In this document: one piece after another, positions 1 to 11,325 of the stretch | Layout of the letters: each line of letters begins with the position of its first letter | Numbering within the stretch: position 1 is the first letter of the stretch | DNA from: Anagrus nilaparvatae | Lineage: Eukaryota > Arthropoda > Insecta > Hymenoptera > Mymaridae | Direction of reading: 5' to 3' | Length of the DNA: 64,000 bases | NCBI GenBank assembly: GCA_022575985.1 | Contig: JAKSXM010000247.1 | Span: 3,929,501 to 3,993,500 of the forward strand | Program-made: the position numbers and the translations under genes | The notes under the pieces: generated by a model | Told to the model about the DNA's origin: nothing | Database searches by the model: none | What the model saw: the letters and a program-made list of their open reading frames with translations, nothing else

Positions 1-212
1 GCAGATTTCAAGAGACACCAAGAAGGCTGGCAGGGTTATTGCTGCGTTAAGCATGCTAATGAGAAACATGTGTGGACCCAAGACTAGCTAGAGCAGGTTT
101 CTTATGTCAGTTACCCCCGCCATTCTCCTCTATGGTGCAGAAGTTTGTGCCTGCATAAAGAAAGTTAGTTATGCATCTATGTATATAAGGGCTCAGAGAC
201 AATAATACCGGT
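1..212 (+). pseudogene. R1-type LINE, C-terminal part of RT protein (piece 1, broken)
   Basis: The reading frame starting near position 20 gives KKAGRVIAALSMLMRN followed by a GPK motif, a TAG stop, then FLMSVTPAILLYGAEV. The same order (KKAG, LSRLM, GPKPSK, LLMSV, ILLYGAE) occurs in the better R1-type copy at 8400-8540, so this is the thumb region behind the reverse transcriptase palm. The fragment runs off the left window edge and carries at least one in-frame stop, so it is dead. It is continued at 1098-1670; the roughly 885 bases between are inserted DNA, including the inverted-repeat element at 253-932. The R1 clade is assigned from family resemblance only. Confidence 0.8.
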
Positions 213-252
213 TTGTGTAACTACACAACCAACGAGCATGGAACATGTTCAC

Positions 253-932
253 TAGGGTTGTTCACAACAAAAAGAAGGGCTCCAAAAATGTTCTTCCTGA
301 AGTATGTTGAAGTTTAGGTGACAAAATGATCCCATACCAATTTTCAGCTCATTTAAGAACGATTTAGGGGTCACAAAAACCCAGAGTAGCTCTCAAGAGG
401 TTGGCTAATACCGACAATTAGTGGGAAAAACAAAAATTTTTTTCAAAATACGTTTTCTATACTTCCTAATATGTTTTCGGTGTCGCTAAACTCGAAAATG
501 AGGTCCTCAGAGTCCAAAAATACCCTAAACACCCTTAAACACCGAAAACACCCCTTTATGTACCAAAATTTTTTGGATTTTATAGCGAAAATCGTATATA
601 TTCGAAACATCTGGATTGTAAATTACAATGGATGACTTAAATATGTTGAAAAAATATCGAAAACTCCTTCCGTTTATTCCAACACGCGTTCTTGGCCGAG
701 CAATGCAGGGCTCAATTCTATAACAATGTTATAAGATAGAGTTTTTAGGAAATTTTTTTTTTCCCACTAATTGTCGGTATTAGCCAACCTCTTGAAAGCT
801 ACTCTGGGTTTGTGCCCCTAAATCGTTCTCGAATGAGCTGAAAATTGGTATAGGATCATTTTGTCACCTAAACTTCAACATACTTCAGGAAGAACATTTT
901 TGGAGCACTTTTTTTAGTTGTGAACAACCCTA
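253..932. mobile_element. Inverted-repeat DNA element (MITE-like), TA-flanked
   Basis: About 180 bp at the left (from 253, GGGTTGTTCACAAC after TA) is repeated in reverse complement at the right end (to 932). Landmarks shared by both arms are the terminal GTTGTTCACAAC, a stretch around TCAGCTCATT, and AATACCGACAATTAGTGGGA. Both ends abut a TA, the duplication made by Tc1/mariner-like and some other cut-and-paste elements. The 300-bp centre has no open reading frame, so it is non-autonomous. It sits inside an R1-type LINE fragment. The superfamily is not determined. Confidence 0.8.
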
Positions 933-1097
933 ATGTTTACTCATAACAGTAATACAACCAAAAACTTAAATTACAATAAACCCTGAAATATAAATTATCC
1001 TAAATCCATAAATTTAAAGTATTCTAAGCTTTTGTTCTTATCAGGGCCTGATCAGGCCAGGCTTTTTCAAATACCCCATCTAATGATAATGTTCCGT
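933..1097. repeat. Copy of a dispersed AT-rich repeat
   Basis: The words CCCTGAAATATAAATTAT, CATAAATTTAAAGTATTCTAAG and TTTGTTCTT recur in nearly the same order at 17400-17480. A looser relative is at 45060-45210. It separates the inverted-repeat element from the resumed LINE frame, so it is part of the DNA inserted into the LINE. No coding potential was seen. Confidence 0.45.
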
Positions 1098-1670
1098 GTT
1101 AAAAGCCCTGTGAATCTCCTTTGCTTATCACACAGTTTCGACAGAGGCAGTAATTGCAATTGCCAGAGTTATCCAAATAAATCTCCTAGGACTTGAAATA
1201 CAGTACATTTACTTAAATCAGGAGATGGAAGGCATTGACCATGCAAAGACTTTTTCGCGCCAGAACAGCCTAAGAGAATAGCAGAACCAATGGGTGGACT
1301 ACTCGGAGAGTAGTTGAACCAAAAGTGGACTAAAATGGAACAAGGCCTTTAACTAAAAAGAATAGGGATATAAATTATTTGCTGACCAGATTTTTAAGTT
1401 AACATGGGCATTTTTAAGTCAAAAATCAAAAAGATAGATAGCGTAGAATATGTATAGTCTTCTGGCAAGGAGGCCACGGTGAAACACAGACAAGATGCTT
1501 GTGTTTTTTTCGAATAGTAATGCGATAGATGGGCTATTAAAAATTTTGAACTCGAAACAAATATCGGACAAATCACATCTGAGAATGTGATTAGGCTGAT
1601 ACCCAAAAATAAAAATATGAAAAAATGGTCAAAAATCAGCTAGTGTATGGAGTGCGTACTCCACAGTAAA
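1098..1670 (+). pseudogene. R1-type LINE, C-terminal part (piece 2)
   Basis: From about 1100 the frame reads ISFAYHTVSTEAVIAIARVI, matching SCAYRTVSEAAVLVIAGII in the R1 copy at 8610-8670. It goes on through YIYLNQEMEGIDHAKT to a tail with GKEATVKH and ACVFF followed by RWAI and ENVIRLI. That tail corresponds to the CxxC..HxxxxC zinc-knuckle end of R1-type proteins, here degraded. Several stops and frame changes are present. This is the downstream half of the fragment at 1-212. The end near 1670 is approximate. Confidence 0.7.
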
Positions 1671-2059
1671 AAACCTTATGTCCAAAGCATAGCTAACATT
1701 GAGAAGAATTGCGGTAATCTAGATGAGGGCAAAGGGTGATTGCATTAACAAATAATCAACTCTTTCTTTACACCCAACACCTCAATCATTTTTAACTGAC
1801 AGGGTAATTTAATTGTACTTAAATGTATTTATTTATTTAATTATTTATTTAATTATAAATTTATTTATAAACCTTCTTTTGCCGATATTAGGAAAGTACA
1901 TTAGAAGAATTTCGAGGCATTATAAAAACTAGCCAACTTATATTTTTACTCAAGATGACAATACAAAGTTCGTATGGAATTTTAAACAGAAATAATGGCG
2001 GATCCTTTAATTATACAAAATATTTACTTTAGAAATTTACTCTTAATAACTAATAATAC
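1671..2059. other. AT-rich interval, no gene seen
   Basis: AT-rich sequence with TTATTTAATTATTTA runs near 1830-1870. No open frame, splice-flanked exon or terminal repeat was recognised. It may contain the 3' untranslated end of the preceding LINE. Confidence 0.4.
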
Positions 2060-2780
2060 CTCTGAATATTCAACAAGAATAAAAATAAGAATAGAAAATG
2101 TAAAATAAAATTTTTAGAGTCTTAATTTTATAGATACTTGAGATGCAAGAGAATTCCTAAAACTTGCTTTCAAAAACTCATAGACTTAGCAAAGTTTGAT
2201 AAAGGGCAATTTAATTGGTATAATGAAATCAACATTACTTAAGCAAACTAGGTAAGCAATAATTCTTAACCTAATATTATCGTCATTTACGAGACAAAAA
2301 TAAAATTTATTAGGTCTATTTAAAATTCTAGATAAAAACCAGTACATCACTAGCTATGGAATGCTACCTAAAATAAAAACAAAAAATAATTGCCTAAACC
2401 TGAAGATACCTATGTATTCTAAACGGCAGTTTCTGATTTCTGCAACTTCTTAAATATTAATCTGTTAGTAATTAGTCGAGTTCCACAACTTTTGATGTCA
2501 GAATTCCAAGAGCTTAATAAGATAAACTTTTTAGATAAGTACTGCAGATTTTTAGATAATACTTTAAAACTATTAAAAGCGATTTTTCGAGTTCCAAAAA
2601 TTAAATATAAAACGTATTATTGCCCAGTTAAGATTTATCAATATTTATAACAAACGCATTTTAAATATGAAAAAAAATACTGTTTAGAAAGAAATACTAT
2701 TTTATGTTTAATTCTAGATAATAAAAAGTATTGAGAAGTTATGGTAAGAGACTGATGTACCTAGGCTCTTTACTGTAGAA
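2060..2780 (+). pseudogene. LINE family A, C-terminal fragment
   Basis: Translations in shifting frames give NTSEYSTRIKIRIENV, then ARELPKTCFQKLIDLAKFDK, then NNCLNLKIPMYSKRQ, then IIAQLRFINIYNKRI. The same succession (TPEYAIREETGM, RLPKIFLKRL, NYLDLKKPLYHKK, VIAQLIMYNLFNSRF) is found in the family A copy at 6290-6480 and 10550-10680. It is the post-RT part of the protein, heavily mutated. No EN or RT domain is present, so it is 5' truncated. The right boundary is approximate. Confidence 0.6.
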
Positions 2781-4282
2781 TTATGGACTGATTTATTAAC
2801 TGGGGGTATGATAAAATAGATACAGTTATATGCCACAGCTGGCTTGAAACGATTTTAAATCAAATTAATGAAAAAATTCACAGAGCCGTTATTTTTTAAG
2901 GTAAAAACCGTATTCTTTGAAATTATTTTCATTTTACTCTACTTTTAACCATATAAAGTTCAAAACCGTTGCATACCATAGAAAATTTATCTCTGAAGTT
3001 AAATTTTAAAAAAGAGTAAAGTACTTTTATACCAGTATAATTAGATTTCGGTAAGTTTTGGATGGCTAATGGAGTAGTTGAAAACCTATATCATTTGTTT
3101 ATAAATAATCTTTGGCAGATTGACTACTTTTTTTTTAAAATTAGCTTTCAACGAAAAAGAACCGTCAAAATATTGTGACCAATAATCAACCGTAAATCAA
3201 AAACATAATTGTTGAACTAAGAAAGTGGGAGGAGGGCAGTCTTATCAGTTCTGACCTAGAGGTCACTCTAAGCAACAGAAGAATAAATAATATTTTTGTT
3301 GATACCCTGAGAAACCGAAGAAATTGAAGCAATGAATAAAAGCAATTGATATATGCCAATGCTGGATATCGTTAATTCAATGGCGTGATTGAAATTATTT
3401 CAAATATTTAAAAGCTATTGAAATTATTTTGAATACATATCATTTCAATTTATTTATTAACAGAATAATAAGAAAAAATTTATTTTTTTGTTTTATCTTT
3501 TATTTTTATATTATTTTATTTTAATGTTTATTTATCCCGCTTGTTTATTTTTTATAATTATACTTTTCAATTTTTCAGAAAAATAAAAGTTAAAAGTTAA
3601 TCAATTAAGAATAATCTATAATTATAGTAATATTAATAGTTATTAACAAATTCGTTGCGTCATGGGCGCAAAGGGCTCATGTTTTGTGTGATTTATGTGC
3701 ATCATGGGCGCTATGCGCTATGCGTTCTATATCTCACGATTTATCAAAAATATCTACGGAATTCAATTATATACGATTTCTAAGGGTAGTTTTGGGTTAA
3801 TGAATGATATTTTTACAAAAGTGCAAGTCAGGGTTACTTTCCAACGTATTTTAAAATTTTTTCTCATTTTCAAAATATGGAAAATATTATAATGGTAAAA
3901 AATTACTATTAAACATTAAAATGATCCTTTTCTTAAAATAAATATGTAAATAATAACAACTTTTGAACATTTTTTTAAGAATATGCACCCTCCACACTAA
4001 AAAATTAAGTAAAAAATCAAGGGCGCATGGCGCGCTCATGCCGCACACCATTCACGCAAACTTAATCTGGTTTGGCATGGTGTTTTTTTCGGGAAACTGA
4101 AAATCTTGACTAAAACATAATAAAAAATGTTTATCGTAAAACAAAAAAAATTGATGAAAAGAAGCAAAACGCACCTATTTAGAAACTGCAAAAATGTCAA
4201 CACGCAAGAATGTGTTAATACTTCTGAACACTAAAGTTATAGTGTAGTCATTAATAATAGTTAAACCCTTTATATATTTAAA
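2781..4282. other. AT-rich interval with CATGGGCGC words
   Basis: No convincing gene was found. At 3655-3725 and 4020-4080 there are GC-richer words (TTGCGTCATGGGCGCAAAG, and GCATGGCGCGCTCATGCCGC) that are loosely inverted relative to one another, so a roughly 430-bp inverted-repeat element is possible. The last part before 4283 may be the 5' end of the LINE that follows. The only open frames are short and low in complexity. Confidence 0.35.
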
Positions 4283-5040
4283 ATGGAAGAAAACATCGAA
4301 GTTACGGGAAGTGAAATTAAGAAGTTAATATTAGATCTAAAAATATTAAATAAATAAAAGAAAAAAATACAGAAACAAAAGAAATGATCGAACAAAAGAC
4401 CAATACAATAAAAAAAGATGTCGATATGTTAAAAGCAAATGTGAGAAGTAGAAATTTGATTTTCTATAATGTTAGTGACTGTAATAATGAAAATAATAGT
4501 AAGTTGTTTTTAAAGATTATCCTTCAGGATGTTAGAGTCAATAGCAGATTAGTCGAATCGGTTAAGAGAATTGGTCAAAAAAATAGTGCTAGACAAGTGG
4601 TAGTAACTTTAATGTCGCAAAAGTTTAAAAAAGACATTTTTGACAAAGCAGAATATCTCAAAAAAAGGTATAATATTTCAATAGCTAATGATATTTCGAA
4701 GGAATAGATACATGAATATAATAAATTGAAAAAAGTTCGGGATGAATTGATATTTTATAATTATGATGCAAAAATATTTAAGGCAAAAATTCAAATAGAT
4801 GAGAAAAATTTTAATCTTGAAAAAGCAAAAGAATTATTAGAACAGGCAAGAGAAAAAAATGAAATCGTTAAGGAAAGTTTTGACAATAATAGAAATTTAA
4901 CGGAAATAAAAAAACTAAACAATGAGCAGAAAACAAAAAAAAGAGCAGCAAGGTCGTCTCCAAGTCAGCTTATAAACGAACTTAAGAAAAACAAAACACA
5001 GAAGAAAGAAGAGCATGCTCTTGAAAATACAGAACAATAA
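4283..5040 (+). pseudogene. LINE family A ORF1 (RNA-binding chaperone type), broken
   Basis: An ATG at 4283 opens MEENIEVTGSEIKKLILDLK and stops. The main frame then runs from 4384 with a Lys/Glu-rich coiled-coil-like start, the motif RSRNLIFYNVSD and a later SARQVVVTLMSQKFKK. The order coiled coil then R-x-x-N-L-I-F-x-x-V is that of L1-like ORF1 proteins with an RRM-like domain, which bind LINE RNA. A TAG at 4705 interrupts the frame, which continues to 5040 with a charged tail. One frameshift and one stop show it is not functional. It lies directly upstream of the endonuclease and RT remnants of the same element. Confidence 0.6.
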
Positions 5041-5044
5041 CATC

Positions 5045-5304
5045 AAATAACCCACGCCTCTCGTTTCATATTCTGGAATGCCTCCGATATAAGCAATTTC
5101 TCGAAATTAATGGAAATTATATAAGACGAGGACATAATATGTATAAGTAAATCATGGCATATAAATAAAGATAATTTGCCCATTCCAAATAAGTTAGAAG
5201 TGATCGACAGTTTAGCACTAAAAACAGCAAAGTGGGGGACGGCGGCTGGCAGGTTAATCATTATTTTTAACCGTAATATATATAAAAAATATATAAACAT
5301 TGTA
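5045..5304 (+). pseudogene. LINE family A endonuclease (APE-type) fragment
   Basis: The plus frame reads FIFWNASDISNFSKLMEII, a stop, DEDIICISKSWHINKDNLP, then ALKTAKWGTAAGRLIIIF. This is the N-terminal pattern of apurinic-type LINE endonucleases: a WNA/N start motif, then DIICISETW, with Glu changed to Lys at the catalytic glutamate position here, then a GGL strand. The C-terminal half (the SDH region) is absent. Loss of the active-site glutamate and the in-frame stop show the domain is dead. Confidence 0.65.
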
Positions 5305-5570
5305 TAAAAGTGAGAGTTATATATTTATTAAATTAAACATAAACAGTAAAATTTTAATTATAGGACTAGTAAATTTAAGCCCACTTAAAGATCTATCATG
5401 TGTAATAAACACCTATTGACCACCTTCCTTAAATAGGACAAATTTGAACCCCCCCCACCCTTAATTTGCGAGTTATGAAGTACCCCCTCCCTATAAACAT
5501 GTTCCATGTTAATAAAGTCCTAAAGACAATTAAATGTTAAGAGAAATATAAAGATCATTTCTTCGAATAT
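5305..5570. repeat. Inserted AT-rich repeat with C-runs
   Basis: This stretch separates the endonuclease and RT parts of family A. It holds GAACCCCCCCCACCCTTAAT and GAAGTACCCCCTCCC, which resemble GACTCCCCACCCCCCTTAAT and GAAGTATCCCTGAAG at 45310-45350. So it is probably another copy of the dispersed repeat seen at 45060-45365. It has no coding potential. Confidence 0.4.
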
Positions 5571-6611
5571 ATGGAAAACTCTTCAAACGTAGGGTTAACA
5601 AACTTAAGTGCCAATGAAATGGCGGATAGTTTTAAAAATACTGTTATTGAAATTGCTGACAACTCAAGCATGTATACAAAAAATAGTAATTTTATTATAA
5701 TAAAAAAAAATCCTTGGAATGACGAGGAATGTAGAGAGCTTAAAAAAAAAGTTGAAAGGGCATAGGACATATTTGACCACCAAAAAAATTACAAATTTAA
5801 AAAAATGAACTATTTGATGTAATTAAAATAAAAAATTCGTACTTCAAATTTTTAGAAAATAAAAAGCATATTTATAATATAGTTTTAGCCAATGCAATTT
5901 GTAAAGCAAAAGATTCAAAAGCATTTTGGAGTATGTTAAAAGGGTACCGATCTAAGAAATGAGCAGAGTATTATGTATTTAAACATTCTTTTTAATAAAC
6001 TTATGAAAACAGGTAGTGTCCCTGATTATTGGGCTGAAATAATCACAAAGATGCTACACAAAAAAGGTGATAAAGATAAGCCCGAAAATTATAGACCCAT
6101 CTCGCTGGTCATTACTATTGTAAAAATCTTTACCTTAATATTAAATGTTGATATTAATTTATGTAATAAGTTGTTTAAAACACTATTATCGTCGATAATA
6201 TTGTACGCAGCACCAATTTGGAGCTTACAAAATATTGAAGAACTAGAAAAAATACAAACATATTCTATAGAAAGTTGTTAGCAATACCAGTAAATACACC
6301 TGAATATGCAATAAGAGAGGAAACAGGTATGGAAAAGGTAGAAGTGACTTTTTTTGACTTGGTCCTCAATTATATTCAAAAAATATTAGAGATGTCGGAG
6401 GATAGACTTCCGAAAATTTTCTTTTAAAGACTATTGGTCTTATCAAAATCTAATAAAAATGAGAAAAAAGATAATTGGGCCAACCAGGTTAGAGTATTTT
6501 TCTTCGCTAAAATAAATAAGTGACTATCTTGATAATGTTTCTCTTGACCTACTAAGTAAGGATAGAGAGACATTATTAACAGAATTTAAAGATTATTATA
6601 ATAAAAATGAT
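5571..6611 (+). pseudogene. LINE family A, linker + deleted RT + post-RT region
   Basis: The first part (5571-5950) gives NLSANEMADSFKNTVIEIAD and NPWNDEECRELKKKVE, then AICKAKDSKAFWSMLKGY in another frame. This is the usual spacer before a LINE reverse transcriptase. From 5973 the RT begins (GSVPDYWAEIITKMLHKKGD, then ENYRPISLV) but stops after about 40 residues. An internal deletion joins it directly to LLSSIILYAAPIWSL and the C-terminal part, so the palm with its YADD box is gone. The coding text ends at KDYYNKND (6611), where an R1 element is inserted; it resumes at 10494. Confidence 0.7.
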
Positions 6612-6612
6612 C

Positions 6613-9146
6613 ACTGGAAATGGTATCAAGGTTGGGACTCGCTGTTCTAAATGTGGGTAACACTACAACCTTCTTCTTGAAACAATAATAGACACGAACT
6701 TCGCATATGAAGGCCTGAGTACGAGGGTCAATAATAGGCACGTTATGGAAGTCTTTACTGCGAGCGACCACCAATACATTTCGTTCGAAATTCAGCATGA
6801 GAGATAGCCCCCTGGAGAGGCATATAGCCCAAAACCAAGAGGCTGGAACCTTAATGAGCTGAACAAAGAACGACTTTTACGAGTTTTAATGACGGGGCAA
6901 AGAGCAATTCTAATGATACCCCGCAGAGTAGGAAGTAAGGAAGACGCGGAGAAAGTAGTATCCGAAGTAATGACGCTGCTTAAAAAAGCATGTGACGCTT
7001 CCATGTCTCGAAAATGGTTTAATGGAAGGAACCCACCTGTGTACTGGTGGAACACAGAAATCGCAGAGCTACGCAGACAAAGCCACATAACGCGAAGAAG
7101 AGCGACTAGAGCCAAGTCTCGCGAAGAAGCAAGGGAAATGATGATAGTTCATAAAGAAGTGAAGCAATCTTTAAGGCGGGCGATTAATGCCAGTAAGATC
7201 CGCTGTGAAAGGAACCTATGTCTCGAAGTGGACAATGATCCCTTGGGATTGGGCTTCAAGATAGTTACGAAGAAGCTAAGGGGCTTCGCGGCTAGCTCAC
7301 TAATGGACGAAGAGGAAACAAGGACAGTAGTTGATGCTCTGCTTCCGATGCACCCGACGAGAATAGTCCAAGAGGAGGATATTTGTGTAAACGATGTCCC
7401 AGACTTCACGCAAGAAGAGCTGTTCGCTGCCGTGGACTTTCTCAGAAATAAGAAAGCCCCCGGCCCAGACGGCATACCAGCCAAGATCATAAGAATTGCC
7501 GCACACGAGTGCCCGTCATTGATGTTAATGATCTACAACACGTGCCTACGAGCTAGAGTCTTCAGTAGGCGATGGAAAAAGGCACTACTGGTCCTTATCA
7601 GTAAAGGAAAGGGAGATCCCACACTCCCATCCTACTGGCGACCTTTAGGACTATTGGATACAGCAGGAAAGGGCTTTGAAAAAATACTACAATCGCGTAT
7701 TTTAAATGCAGTAGAAGCAGCAGGGGATTTATCTCCTCGGCAATACGGGTTTGGACGGGGGCGGTCCACTATCGGGGCTGTGAAGGAGGTCGTCGACGCT
7801 ATAACGGGGGCCCAAACGGGTAATCATTACTTTCATAAATTACTCTTTTGGTTACCCTTGACGTCAAGAACGCATTCAACTCGGCAAAGTGGACAAAGTT
7901 CCTGCAAGGACTAAATTACTTTGCAGTACCGAAATATTTGATGCGGGTAATGAAGAGCTACCTAAGCGACAGAGTACTATTGTACGAGAATTTTCAAGGG
8001 AAGAAGTGTAGGAAAGTGACAGCAGGTGCAGATCAGGGCTCCATACTGGGACCTGACCTATGGAACATCTCTTATGATGGTATCCTGAGACTAGAGCTGG
8101 CGGATGGCTGCTTTATGATAGGCTAAGCGGATGATATTGCCCTCGTGATCATAGCAAGGAACGTGCAACAAGCTCAGGACAGCTTGAGCGTCTGCATGTT
8201 AAAGACAAGCGCATGGATGGAAGAGCACGGTATAAGTCTGGCAGCCGCTAAGACAGAGATCGTGATATTCACGGGGAAGCAAATCAATACCATCATTCCA
8301 ATATGGGTCGACGAGGATACCATTATAGAGACGAAAAGGTTCGTCAAATATCTTGGAATAGTTCTGGATACGAAGCGGACCTATTTCGAACATATTTCTC
8401 AAAGGGTCAAGAAGGCAGGTACCACGACAATGGCCTTGAGCAGGCTGATGTCAAATATGAATGGCCCTAAGCCCAGCAAAAGAAAGCTGCTAATGTCCGT
8501 AATTCACTCCATCTTATTGTACGGAGCGGAGATTTGGGGTGAGGCACTGGAAAAGGATATCTATGCAAAAGGCATGATAAGAGTTCGAAGGCAGGGTACT
8601 CTGAGGGTTTCTTGCGCATACAGGACTGTCTCAGAAGCAGCAGTTCTTGTTATTGCCGGAATTATTCCAACTCAGCTTCTTGCCAAAGAGCGCAAGCTTA
8701 TAGACGAAAGAAAAAATGAGGAAGACCTAGAATATATTAAAGCGGATGTTAGGAGAGCTACAGTGTTGGAGTGCGGTCCGATCAGAGTAGCTAACGCTCT
8801 GGGTGGACCACGCGGACAGTGCATGGACCAGGCGCCTCATAAAAGAGGTCACACCCTGGACTCAGAGGGAGCACTGAGAGATAAACTACTTTTTGACACA
8901 GTTCCTCAGTGGCCATAAGCTTTTCCAGTCGTGAGCCCTGAATGTGTATTTTGTCCCGACAAACGAGACGACGCGCATCACACTTTTTTCGAGTGTGACC
9001 GCTGGATAACTAGAAGGAGGTTGCTGGAGGCAGAGATGGAGATGGAGGAAGTCACACCCGATAACATAGTTGAAAAAATGCTCCAGAAAGAGGAATCATG
9101 GAGCGTCGTGGCAAGGTACGTGGAGGAGATTCTGTATACAAAATAG
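6613..9146 (+). pseudogene. R1-type LINE ORF2: endonuclease C-end, reverse transcriptase, zinc knuckle
   Basis: Order seen: the endonuclease end (LGLAVLNVGNTTTF, then VFTASDHQYISFEI with the SDH motif), then the RT from about 7410 with KAPGPDGIPAKI, SYWRPLGLLD, QYGFGRGRST and LDVKNAFNSAKW. The thumb and a C-terminal CVFCPDKRDDAHHTFFEC zinc knuckle (8943-8996) follow. Breaks: a frameshift in the endonuclease near 6680, a TAG at 6810, a frameshift near 7840, a TAA at 8124 that replaces the Tyr of the YADD catalytic box (stop-ADDIALVI), and a frame change between about 8770 and 8930 where the LTQFLSGHKLFQS text lies in another frame. It is relatively GC-rich compared with its surroundings and cannot be active. 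Confidence 0.88.
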
Positions 9147-9472
9147 TATATTAAGTATCAAGGGCGTAAAAGTTTCGGCACTAGCGTGAGCACTAGCACG
9201 AGTGCTCGGCGAAGCCGGCCACGAGTGATATGTGTTCACGCTCGTGTCTTAAGTATTTCGCCCATGGTGCTTACACTATTTTTTGCCCACCTAGGCGTAG
9301 AACGAGTTCAGAAAATTCTTTAAACACGAGTTTTACGCCCGGGAGGGCAAAAAAGTTATTGACGACACCTTAACTAGGAGCCGTGTGTAGGAGCGGTCAA
9401 AATAGACGGTTCTTGAACGCGGTACCAATGGGAGGAAAATGGAGGACGTACAAGGATATTTATTAATTTATT

Positions 9473-10005
9473 GAAGGTTTCCTTCTTTACGCACACCCCA
9501 CCCCCCGCCATATACTTCCATGCTTTTGGACGTTTACACGGTCCTATACATTCAATGTTTTTGTCATGCAGGAGAGTAAAAATTTCAAAAAACGACACAA
9601 AAAGCAAACGATCCAGCGACAGATTTAATATATATATAGAATAATATGATATATGTAGCATTCTGAGAGGGCTTTATCATAGTATACTATACGAATGGAT
9701 ACGGCGTAAAGAGAGGAAAAAAGTAGCCGCTGCCGTGCGCAAGATATATTCTCAAGATATAGTATACTCTTCTCTCTTTTTGAATGTTTTTTTTGAAGTT
9801 TACCTTCTATACGCACGTACCCCAGAGTCGTATACTTTCCATGCTATTCGACGTTTTCACGGTCCCATACATTAAATGCTTTTGCCATACAGGAGATTAA
9901 ATATTTCAAAAACGACACGATGCAACGATCGACACATTTTATTATTATTATTATTTTTACATAGGGAAACGATATATTATAGCATAATAAGAGGGCCTTA
10001 ACGTA
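9473..10005. repeat. Diverged direct duplication, about 320 bp apart
   Basis: A unit starting GAAGGTTTCCTTCTTTACGC (9473) is repeated as GAAGTTTACCTTCTATACGC (9795). Both continue through a C-rich patch, CATGCTTTTGGACGTTT or CATGCTATTCGACGTTT, CACGGTC and a CAGGAG word to AAACGACAC. No open frame is shared. It lies in the 3' part of the R1 insertion and may be a separate insertion there. A partial third start (GGAAACCTTCTAGCG) is at 10021. Confidence 0.65.
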
Positions 10006-10249
10006 TTCTAAGATATAGAAGGAAACCTTCTAGCGTGCTTCCAGAGAAGCACCTAGGCCTTGCCTGCTTTTTTATTTATTTATTTATAAACCTATGTATA
10101 TATCTATCATACGACATGGTGAAATAACAAAAAGTAGAAAGAAGTAATCTCCAGGATGAAAAGACAAAAGAAAGAAAGGATCTTCATTTAAAGAGGATAC
10201 ATGGCCTACGTCAACCCGATGTAATGTGATAAACGGTTCCGGGTTGACT

Positions 10250-10493
10250 TGTATAATGCAGAATAGGGGGTGAGTTTAGTCGGTAGCTTGCCAGCGTGAT
10301 CCGAGTCAAATCGGAAGCACGCTGACATGAAGTCCTAGACATTACTTGGGGGCCGGGCCCAAGTATGCGTAACGCATTCTCACCTATAGCAAATATTTAG
10401 TTGTACAGTTTTCAGAACTTTAGATCTATAAAATCGTCCAACTTTATATAAGCCGCCCTTGCTCGCATGCAAAACGAAAAAAAAAAAAAAAAA
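10250..10493 (+). other. R1-type LINE 3' UTR and poly(A) tail
   Basis: GTGAGTTTAGTCGGTAGC is followed by GC-rich sequence with an internal inverted word (CCAGCGTGATCC, then AGCACGCTGAC). A pure A-run follows at 10476-10493. GTTTAGTCGGTAG is familiar to me from 3' ends of R1-clade elements in insects, which is recall rather than proof. It directly precedes the right-hand target duplication of the R1 insertion. Confidence 0.5.
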
Positions 10494-11325
10494 TTATACT
10501 AAAAATGATAAAAGAAAATTGGAAAAAAGTGAATCTCTGGCAATTTTTCTTATGCTTAAAGAAACAGAAAATAAGTCAAATTATCTAGATCTAAAAAAAC
10601 CATTATATCATAAAAAAGTAATAGCGCAATTAATAATGTATAATTTGTTTAATTCCAGATTTTTAATAAAAAATAAAATAGCTAAAATTGATGAAAATAA
10701 ATTTTGCGTGTTGTGTGGTGATAAAAGAAAAATATTCCATTCAATAACCCACTGTGAAAAGTATAAAAAACGTAGGGAGAACTTAATCCCAGAAATTTTG
10801 AATAGTCAAATGGACAATGGTTTCTTATATTTTACTAAATAACCTAGATGAAAAAAGAGCAAGAAAAGTTGTCAAATTTATTCATATAATTTTTAATGAA
10901 GAGACTGAATAAACTCTCAAAAAAAGAAATTAATAAATTAAAACAACTATCATGATATATAAAAAAAAAAAAGAAAGAAGAATAGAAAAAAATATAGAAA
11001 GACAAAAAAAAGATTCATAATATAAATAGCAAACTAAAATAGAAAAAAAAATTAACATATAATATGAGAGGGGAAGGGAGATTCTTACTTGTTATTTTTA
11101 TTCAACAAGTTTAAATAATATAAATTTAAAGTTAAAAAATGATAGACTAAGCATAATTATATTTCATTTAATTTTTAATATTTAATTTTTAATATTTATC
11201 TTAATTTAATTAGAATAAAAAAAAAGTATATTATTATAATAAAAAATGTATCTATAGAATATAAGAATTCTTGTAACAATTATGTAACTAATTATGAGCA
11301 AGAAATAAATACTACTACTACTACA
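10494..11325 (+). pseudogene. LINE family A, C-terminal end and 3' tail
   Basis: The frame resumes the family A protein interrupted at 6611: NYTKNDKRKLEKSE, NYLDLKKPLYHKK, VIAQLIMYNLFNSRF, then a zinc knuckle CVLCGDKRKIFHSITHCEKY. It ends at a stop at 10840-10842; the frame shifted by one continues NLDEKRARKVVKFIHIIF before its own stop. Downstream is an AT-rich 3' UTR closing with ACTACTACTACTAC near 11310-11325, a short tandem tail typical of some LINE clades. The knuckle has the CxxC..HxxxxC spacing. Confidence 0.7.

Larger units (their letters stand above)
6612..10493 (+). mobile_element. R1-type LINE copy inserted into family A LINE
   Basis: The copy is 5' truncated inside its endonuclease domain and ends in an A-run at 10476-10493. 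The 16 bases before it (6596-6611, TTATAATAAAAATGAT) recur after it (10494-10509, TTATACTAAAAATGAT) with one mismatch. The host LINE frame KDYYNKND is picked up again at that second copy. This is a target-site duplication from target-primed reverse transcription. Inside are the RT gene (to 9146), a long 3' part that includes a duplicated 320-bp unit, and R1-like 3' UTR sequence (10250-10475). Confidence 0.75.

Noticed and set aside
3655..4080. Possible small inverted-repeat element with CATGGGCGC words
   Set aside because: Arms pair only loosely and no flanking duplication was seen.
6792..7506. Minus-strand open frames of 68-113 codons
   Set aside because: Shadows of the GC-richer R1-type RT gene on the opposite strand.
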